64,000 bases of DNA from an uncultured Chitinophaga sp. (GTDB taxonomy: Bacteria; Bacteroidota; Bacteroidia; Chitinophagales; Chitinophagaceae), in NCBI RefSeq assembly GCF_946479755.1, contig NZ_CAMLHC010000016.1, positions 124,001 to 188,000 of the forward strand, written 5' to 3'. Position 1 is the stretch's first letter; every line of letters begins with the position of its first letter. Positions 59,665-64,000 of this stretch are shown piece by piece. The translations under genes and the position numbers were made by a program. Under the pieces are notes generated by a model. That model was not told where the DNA came from. It saw nothing but the letters and a program-made list of their open reading frames with translations, and ran no database searches.

Positions 59665-59994
59665 TTAAGCTATTGGAGAGTGGGGAATAATGCTGACAGC
59701 GCCGATGGCATCCTGGCAGGTATGCAGCAACAGGGCAAAACGGTCATAGGTCCTCAGGCCCCAGTGTTTCGCGGCAATGTCCAGCAGCCAGCCTTCGGGG
59801 ATCAGCCCATCAAAAAAAGGGAATAGCTGCTGACTGAAGTAAGCGCCTTCCGTGAGCGGCAGGGTAAGGCTGACAGGCAGGGCCTGCGGATGACGGAGAT
59901 AAGCGGCATCATAGGTAAAAGTATAGCCGTTGGCGGTAGCTGCAATCACGCCGGCCAGTTGCCGGTTGTAGTATACATTTCCTGAGGTATACAT
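59665..59994 (-). CDS. HipS-like protein (HipA N-terminal subdomain)
   Basis: 109 aa. Matches the HipA N-subdomain 1: VYYNRQLAGVIAATANGYTFTYDAAYLRHPQALPVSLTLPLTEGAYFSQQLFPFFDGLIPEGWLLDIAAKHW. In enteropathogenic E. coli the analogous HipS is an antitoxin for HipT. It starts at the ATG at 59994 (TSGNVYYNRQ) and is followed 3 nt later by the kinase gene. No HipB-type HTH gene is found upstream; the nearest upstream gene is a DEAD-box helicase on the same strand, ending at 60055. Confidence 0.83.
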   Translation of the reverse strand: MYTSGNVYYNRQLAGVIAATANGYTFTYDAAYLRHPQALPVSLTLPLTEGAYFSQQLFPFFDGLIPEGWLLDIAAKHWGLRTYDRFALLLHTCQDAIGAVSIIPHSPIA

Positions 59995-60014
59995 CTTCTT
60001 GATTTTACAGGGAT

Positions 60015-60041
60015 AAAAAAGGCCGGAATCACTTCCGGCCT
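60015..60041 (-). terminator. Terminator of the dbpA-like gene
   Basis: On the minus strand AGGCCGGAA / TTCCGGCCT with a GTGA loop is followed by T residues. It stands between the helicase gene and the hip pair, which leaves only about 20 nt for a hip promoter unless read-through occurs. Confidence 0.7.
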
Positions 60042-60054
60042 CGTACTATTGTCT

Positions 60055-61383
60055 TTACTTTGCGACTTCTATCTTCACTTTCTTGTTCTTTATCCGCTCA
60101 TCTTTAATGAGCTGCAAAGTATGAGAGGCTTTGGATTTCACGATGGCCACAAAAGAGAAAAAGTCCTTCACTTCTATCAGTCCCACATCTTCTTTCTTCA
60201 GCATGCCTTTTTTGGTGAGAAAACCGACGATATCGATTTTATTGACCTTGTCTTTTTTGCCTGCGGAGATGTACAACGTCGTCCATTTGGGTTTCTGCGG
60301 CAAAACAGCTGTCTCCGGCAGTTCGATGGTTTCTATCTCTTCGGTGACATAAGGCATCAGCTTTTCATCCGGTGCAAGGATAACGATAGCGGTACCGCTG
60401 GCTTCCATCCTGGCGGTACGGCCGTTGCGGTGTGTCCAGCTGTCTTCCGTATGCGGCAGGTGGAAGTGGATAATGTACCGGATATTAGGGATATCCAGTC
60501 CGCGGGCAGCCAGATCAGTGGTCACCAGGACGTTGACCGTGCCGTTACGGAATTTGCACAGGGCGGCGTCACGGTCCCGCTGTTCCATGGCTCCATGGTA
60601 GAACTCGTTGAGAATACCTTTTTCGCTCAGCATGGTGCTGGTGCGTTCCACCGCATCACGGTGGTTGCAGAACACGATGGTGGAACGGTTGCCGAGGTGG
60701 CAGATCAGGCGGAAGAGGGTATCTACCTTATCGTTTTCCGGCGACAGCACCTGTTTGTAGGCCAGGCGGGCCTGCGGGGTACCGTCTTCCGGCAGGAAGT
60801 TCAGCTTCTGCGGCTCGTTCAGCTGAACGAAATCAGGTATCTCCACCGCTTCGGTAGCGGAGGTGAGTATCCTTTTATTGACATTCGGCAGCGACTCGAT
60901 GATAAAGGCCATTTCTTCCTGGAAGCCCAGTTCCAGGCTTTTATCGAACTCGTCGAGCACCAGCGTCTGGATGGTATCGGTGGTGATATTGCCCCTGCGG
61001 ATATGATCGCCGATACGGCCGGGAGTGCCTACGATAAGGGCGGGCGGCTGTACCAGGTTGTTTTCCTCTGTTTCCCGGAGGTGGCCGCCATAGGTGGCGG
61101 TGATTTTATGGCCGGTGCCCATCAGTTTAAACACTTTTTCTATCTGTAATGCCAGCTCACGGGAGGGCACTACGATCATCGCCTGTGTTTTCTTCAGGTC
61201 GGGGTCGAGCCGGTCGAGCACGGGCAACAGGAAAGCGAGGGTTTTGCCGGAGCCGGTGGCAGACAGCAGGATAACGTCCTGTGGCTGCTGGTTGGCCGCT
61301 ACCGAGGCCTCCTGCATTTCGTTGAGCGCGTCGATCTTGAGATTGGAAAGAATATTTCCTAATGAGTATGTTCCTTTTTGCAT
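60055..61383 (-). CDS. DbpA-like DEAD-box RNA helicase
   Basis: 442 aa from the ATG at 61383. Helicase motifs: Q motif region, I LSATGSGKT, Ia VPSRELALQ, Ib VGTPGRIGDHI, II LDEFDKS (DEFD rather than DEAD), III TSATEA, IV VFCNHRDAVERT, V TTDLAARGLDIPN, VI HRNGRTARM. The C-terminal ~70 residues (GKKDKVNKIDIVGFLTKKGMLKKEDVGLIEVKDFFSFVAI) are a DbpA RNA-binding domain, which targets 23S rRNA helix 92 in ribosome assembly. The in-frame TTG at 61392 is inside the promoter spacer and rejected. Confidence 0.9.
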   Translation of the reverse strand: MQKGTYSLGNILSNLKIDALNEMQEASVAANQQPQDVILLSATGSGKTLAFLLPVLDRLDPDLKKTQAMIVVPSRELALQIEKVFKLMGTGHKITATYGGHLRETEENNLVQPPALIVGTPGRIGDHIRRGNITTDTIQTLVLDEFDKSLELGFQEEMAFIIESLPNVNKRILTSATEAVEIPDFVQLNEPQKLNFLPEDGTPQARLAYKQVLSPENDKVDTLFRLICHLGNRSTIVFCNHRDAVERTSTMLSEKGILNEFYHGAMEQRDRDAALCKFRNGTVNVLVTTDLAARGLDIPNIRYIIHFHLPHTEDSWTHRNGRTARMEASGTAIVILAPDEKLMPYVTEEIETIELPETAVLPQKPKWTTLYISAGKKDKVNKIDIVGFLTKKGMLKKEDVGLIEVKDFFSFVAIVKSKASHTLQLIKDERIKNKKVKIEVAK

Positions 61384-61389
61384 TTGCGG

Positions 61390-61397
61390 CAAAAGTA
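61390..61397 (-). promoter_or_regulatory. -7 element of the dbpA-like gene
   Basis: Minus-strand TACTTTTG, 6 nt before the ATG at 61383. It predicts a leaderless mRNA and excludes the TTG start at 61392. Confidence 0.6.
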
Positions 61398-61430
61398 CGA
61401 AAATAAAAATTGGGGCCCGCGTTACTGTGG

Positions 61431-62342
61431 CTATTCACCGAAAGGGTCGTCCAATACCCAGCGGGCCTTGTAGATTTTAAGTCCCGGCTGCATAAACACC
61501 CGGTTGCCCTGTGCGTCCAGCACCTCGTCTGTCCACCAGGACACTTTAGGCTTGCAGATGATCACCGGATACCCCGCGGGGCCGGAAGATACGCTCTTGA
61601 TGTTTTTCTGTATCACCGGCGCGGGCGACAGTTGCCGGGTAACAACGTCAAAACGGTACACATGGGTAGTATTCGTCAGCCATAAGCTATGGGTACCATA
61701 TTCCGGGTACAGGTCATGCGCCTCCGTGCCCGGCAGCGCTAAAACGGTATCGCGCGCCAGGTCCGGCGCCGCGTGGTTGTTATTGTAACGGTATACGATC
61801 ATGCTGTCCATGGCCGCCGTCCAGAGCCGTTGACGCGAAGCATCCCATACCACATTATGCCCGAAAGCCACCGGTATCTTTTTCGTATAGGCATGGGCAT
61901 TATAACCCGTCGTATCTGTTTTAAACAGCACCAGGTAATTGCCGGTGCTGGAAGCACTGACAATATTGCCGTCCGGCAGGAGGGCCGCGGAATGGGTATT
62001 GCCGCCGGCATATCCGTAAAAGACGGTCTTTTTATCGGCGATACGGATCAATGCCACGCCACCGCCGGAAGCCGTCATCAGGATATATTTCCCTTTATAG
62101 ACGGCTTTGGCCTCACTGGGATTATTAAACCATTTCACATGCTCCTGCAACACGCCGCACAGCGCAGGCTTCCACTCCCAGATGATTTTTCCCGAAGTGA
62201 CATCTGCAATGGCTATACGATGTTCCGCCTGTTCAGCCAGCACGATGCAGCGCTGACAACTGCTAACAGCCGTATCGGACGAGGCGGCACATATCCCCCG
62301 TAAAAAAAATAACAGGCATAAAATCCTCAGAAATTTGGTCAT
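61431..62342 (-). CDS. Secreted DUF6528-type beta-propeller protein
   Basis: 303 aa. N-terminal signal MTKFLRILCLLFFLRGICAASS. Beta-propeller repeats: RCIVLAEQAEHRIAIADVTSGKIIWEWKP, EAKAVYKGKYILMTASGGGVALIRIADKKTVFYGYAGGNTHSAALLPDGNIVSASSTGNYLVLF, and HNVVWDASRQRLWTAAMDSMIVYRYN. The phrases match DUF6528 proteins, which are exported and of unknown function. It is divergent from the lipoprotein gene at 62377. Confidence 0.8.
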   Translation of the reverse strand: MTKFLRILCLLFFLRGICAASSDTAVSSCQRCIVLAEQAEHRIAIADVTSGKIIWEWKPALCGVLQEHVKWFNNPSEAKAVYKGKYILMTASGGGVALIRIADKKTVFYGYAGGNTHSAALLPDGNIVSASSTGNYLVLFKTDTTGYNAHAYTKKIPVAFGHNVVWDASRQRLWTAAMDSMIVYRYNNNHAAPDLARDTVLALPGTEAHDLYPEYGTHSLWLTNTTHVYRFDVVTRQLSPAPVIQKNIKSVSSGPAGYPVIICKPKVSWWTDEVLDAQGNRVFMQPGLKIYKARWVLDDPFGE

Positions 62343-62376
62343 TTGGTTATTTTTAATTTTTCAAACGTTAAATTTT

Positions 62377-62838
62377 ATGAAAACACTTCCCTTCTTTTTG
62401 TTACTGGCCGCTGTGGTGACCTCCTGCAGCCAATCGGGCAGCCAAGCTAATAAAAATACTGACAGTTTAAAAACGGACGTGACCAGCGGCAGCAGCGACG
62501 GCTGTTATCTGAAGACCAACGGCAAAGACAGCGTGTTCCTGCAGCTGCATATCCAGGATACCAGCATCAGCGGCGACCTTAGCTACCGTTATTTTGAAAA
62601 AGATAAAAATACCGGTACCATCAGCGGCAGTATCCGCAATAATATTGTGCACGCACAATATGCTTTTATGAGCGAAGGCGTACAAAGCACGCGCCCGGTA
62701 GTATTCAAGCTACAGGACAACAAAGCCTACGAAGCTGTACCTGACAGTGTCAATCCCGAAGGCATCCCCGTTTTCACTAATAATGACGCCGCGCTCAAAT
62801 TTGATGTGGAGCCGCTTTCAAAAATTTCCTGCAAGTAA
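62377..62838 (+). CDS. Small lipoprotein
   Basis: 153 aa from the ATG at 62377 (an upstream in-frame ATG at 62335 lies in the divergent gene and lacks a lipoprotein signal). MKTLPFFLLLAAVVTSCSQSGS has a lipobox Cys at residue 17. The mature part (YLKTNGKDSVFLQLHIQDTSISGDLSYRYFEKDKNTGTISGSIRNN) is beta-rich and repeated across Bacteroidota as a small lipoprotein of unknown function. Confidence 0.75.
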   Translation: MKTLPFFLLLAAVVTSCSQSGSQANKNTDSLKTDVTSGSSDGCYLKTNGKDSVFLQLHIQDTSISGDLSYRYFEKDKNTGTISGSIRNNIVHAQYAFMSEGVQSTRPVVFKLQDNKAYEAVPDSVNPEGIPVFTNNDAALKFDVEPLSKISCK

Positions 62839-62866
62839 ATAGGGGTAGAAGATAAGTAAGGTGTCG

Positions 62867-62897
62867 ATATCGAAACTGAATATTTTTTTTCGATATG
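62867..62897 (+). promoter_or_regulatory. Hairpin covering the next start codon
   Basis: ATATCGAAA (62867-62875) pairs with TTTCGATAT (62888-62896); the second arm contains the AT of the ATG at 62895. This 9-bp stem could hold the start codon in a paired state. Confidence 0.45.
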
Positions 62898-63869
62898 GTA
62901 CACCTTCTTTCCTGCATTCAATCACGGCTCACCAAAAAGCCGGCTTATCATAAACCCGCATACTGGCTGCTGCCGGGCCTTTTACTGTTGTCCGGCGCGG
63001 TGAAAGCGCAGCTGGGGGCCAGCAGTCTCAATGGCCCCGGTATCGCTATCAATGCAGATTATCAGCCTTCCAGTCATTATATCCGTCCGGAAGATTCCCT
63101 TAAAATGCCCGCCACCAGCGCGCAACGCCGCTTTTCGATGGGCGCCGGTTTCCTGTTGTCGCAGAAAATTGATACCGCCACCGGCAAAATGCGCATCTGG
63201 AACCTCGGCGTAATGGGCAGCTACACCCGCTTTTCCAATAAAGACTACGAAGAGAATGTTTTCCCTAAAGAGTTGTTTGGCGGGGAAATAGCGCTGCAGC
63301 ATATGCGTTCGCTCAATCCCAAATGGAGCCTGATGGGCGTACTGTCCGTAGGACTATATACGGATATGGAAAAAATCACCTACGAAGATGTTTTTATCAC
63401 CGGCGGCGTGATCTTCATCCGCAAGATCAACCCCAAATTAAACCTTGGCGTAGGTGCCGCCCTTACCAACAGCTTCGGCGCGCCCATGGTATTGCCCGCC
63501 CTGCTGGTACAGTGGCGCACGGGCAACCGCTTCAGGGTGGATGTCAACTTCCCCGAAAAAATCAGCGTCAGCAGCTCCCTCAGCAAATACGACGACCTGG
63601 CGCTCGCTTTCCGCTTCAACGGTGGCGCCTATGACGTGGAAAACAGAAAAGACGGTAAACGTTTGATGGGCTACCAGGAAATGAGCCTCGGCCTGGAAAA
63701 CACGCTGCATCTCAGCAAAAAGATCGACTTCAACCTCGCAGGTGGTACAGTATTACTGCGTTCAGCAACGTTCAGGGACAAAAAGATATCGGATATCTTC
63801 TCTACCCGCCCGGAACACCGGCTGGCGACCAACCTGTACATCAGCGCAGGCATCCGGTGCCGGTTTTAA
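62895..63869 (+). CDS. DUF6268-like outer-membrane protein
   Basis: 324 aa. Signal-like segment (YWLLPGLLLLSGAVKAQ) after a long n-region, then GPGIAINADYQPSSHYIRPED and alternating barrel strands (FSMGAGFLLSQKIDT, IWNLGVMGSYTRFSNKDY, WSLMGVLSVGLYTDMEK, LATNLYISAGIRCRF), ending in Phe. Matches the DUF6268 outer-membrane family, whose function is unknown. It follows the lipoprotein gene by 56 nt and has its own GC-rich terminator. Confidence 0.75.
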   Translation: MVHLLSCIQSRLTKKPAYHKPAYWLLPGLLLLSGAVKAQLGASSLNGPGIAINADYQPSSHYIRPEDSLKMPATSAQRRFSMGAGFLLSQKIDTATGKMRIWNLGVMGSYTRFSNKDYEENVFPKELFGGEIALQHMRSLNPKWSLMGVLSVGLYTDMEKITYEDVFITGGVIFIRKINPKLNLGVGAALTNSFGAPMVLPALLVQWRTGNRFRVDVNFPEKISVSSSLSKYDDLALAFRFNGGAYDVENRKDGKRLMGYQEMSLGLENTLHLSKKIDFNLAGGTVLLRSATFRDKKISDIFSTRPEHRLATNLYISAGIRCRF

Positions 63870-63886
63870 TCCAACAGGAATAAAAA

Positions 63887-63918
63887 AAAGCGGCCGCCCC
63901 CCGGGACGGCCGCTTTGC
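63887..63918. terminator. Terminator between the last two genes
   Basis: 10-bp stem AAAGCGGCCG / CGGCCGCTTT (63887-63896 and 63907-63916) with a C/G-rich loop, between convergent genes, with flanking A- and T-runs. Confidence 0.75.
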
Positions 63919-63937
63919 AAGCTATAAAAAGTATCTA

Positions 63938-64000
63938 CTAGAATTTATACGAAACAGTGCCTACAAACTGGGTAGGCGGAATCGGGTTGATGCTGTAGTT
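63938..64000 (-). CDS. C-terminal end of an outer-membrane barrel protein (cut by window end)
   Basis: Read on the minus strand, 20 codons enter from the window edge and end at the stop codon 63938-63940: NYSINPIPPTQFVGTVSYKF. The last strand with terminal Phe is the outer-membrane insertion signal, common in TonB-dependent receptors and other barrels. The protein family cannot be told from this piece. Confidence 0.6.
   Translation of the reverse strand, partial: NYSINPIPPTQFVGTVSYKF

Noticed and set aside
60049..61149. 366-codon plus-strand frame opposite the helicase gene
   Set aside because: Helicase motifs I-VI lie on the minus strand; the plus frame shows no motif.

Overview
The window looks like chromosomal DNA of a Bacteroidota bacterium, most likely a soil or gliding member of Chitinophagaceae (Chitinophaga-like; this is inference). 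Support: a SusC/SusD pair, TolC/RND efflux, YaiO-type and other C-terminal-Phe outer-membrane barrels, DUF3857, DUF4159, DUF4175, DUF58/MoxR and BatA-type proteins, few Shine-Dalgarno sequences, and repeated TAnnTTTG (-7) promoter elements. Base composition is even and moderately GC-rich except for an AT-rich island at about 28.98-29.75 kb. No rRNA, tRNA, insertion sequence or CRISPR array was found.

Layout. 1-8.7 kb: housekeeping and accessory genes: a partial DUF3857 protein, queG, a secreted DUF4350-like protein, a candidate structured small RNA, an RBBP9-like hydrolase, a phosphodiesterase-alkaline phosphatase fusion, an NrtR-like regulator, a HAD phosphatase, and an RsbQ-like hydrolase with a GAF/PAS partner. 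8.7-21.3 kb: a signalling and exopolysaccharide block. A minus-strand operon (hybrid kinase, CheR, CheB, receiver-kinase) lies head to head with a plus-strand operon (receiver, membrane HEAT protein, two processive GT2 synthases, TPR plus YaiO barrel). It reads as a synthase-dependent polysaccharide export machine under two-component control. 21.4-28.3 kb: a TetR-controlled tripartite efflux operon with three copies of a 16-bp operator-like motif and a degenerate tandem repeat. 28.3-34.6 kb: small outer-membrane proteins, the AT-rich island with two unknown membrane mini-proteins, a possible primase-fold protein, a LacX-like epimerase, an SDR, a secreted pair and a lipase.

35.1-48.8 kb: the most unusual block. 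Two tandem TldE/TldD protease pairs lie downstream of a MoxR, DUF58, BatA-like, DUF4175 and unknown membrane-protein operon, with a DUF4159 protein divergent from moxR. The layout suggests one membrane-associated AAA+/VWA/protease system. 48.8-56.4 kb: a membrane protein, then an orphan SusC/SusD locus behind a 720-bp leader and a lipoprotein aldose epimerase. 56.6-64 kb: a GNAT plus small-protein pair, peptidase E, TetR, a split HipA-type kinase (HipS/HipT-like) without HipB, a DbpA-type helicase, a DUF6528 propeller, a lipoprotein, an outer-membrane protein, and the 3' end of another outer-membrane protein.

Several genes (queG, the HAD gene, the dbpA-like gene) have the -7 element only 5-6 nt from the ATG, which points to leaderless mRNAs. 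All family names come from motifs read by eye; no database search was run.
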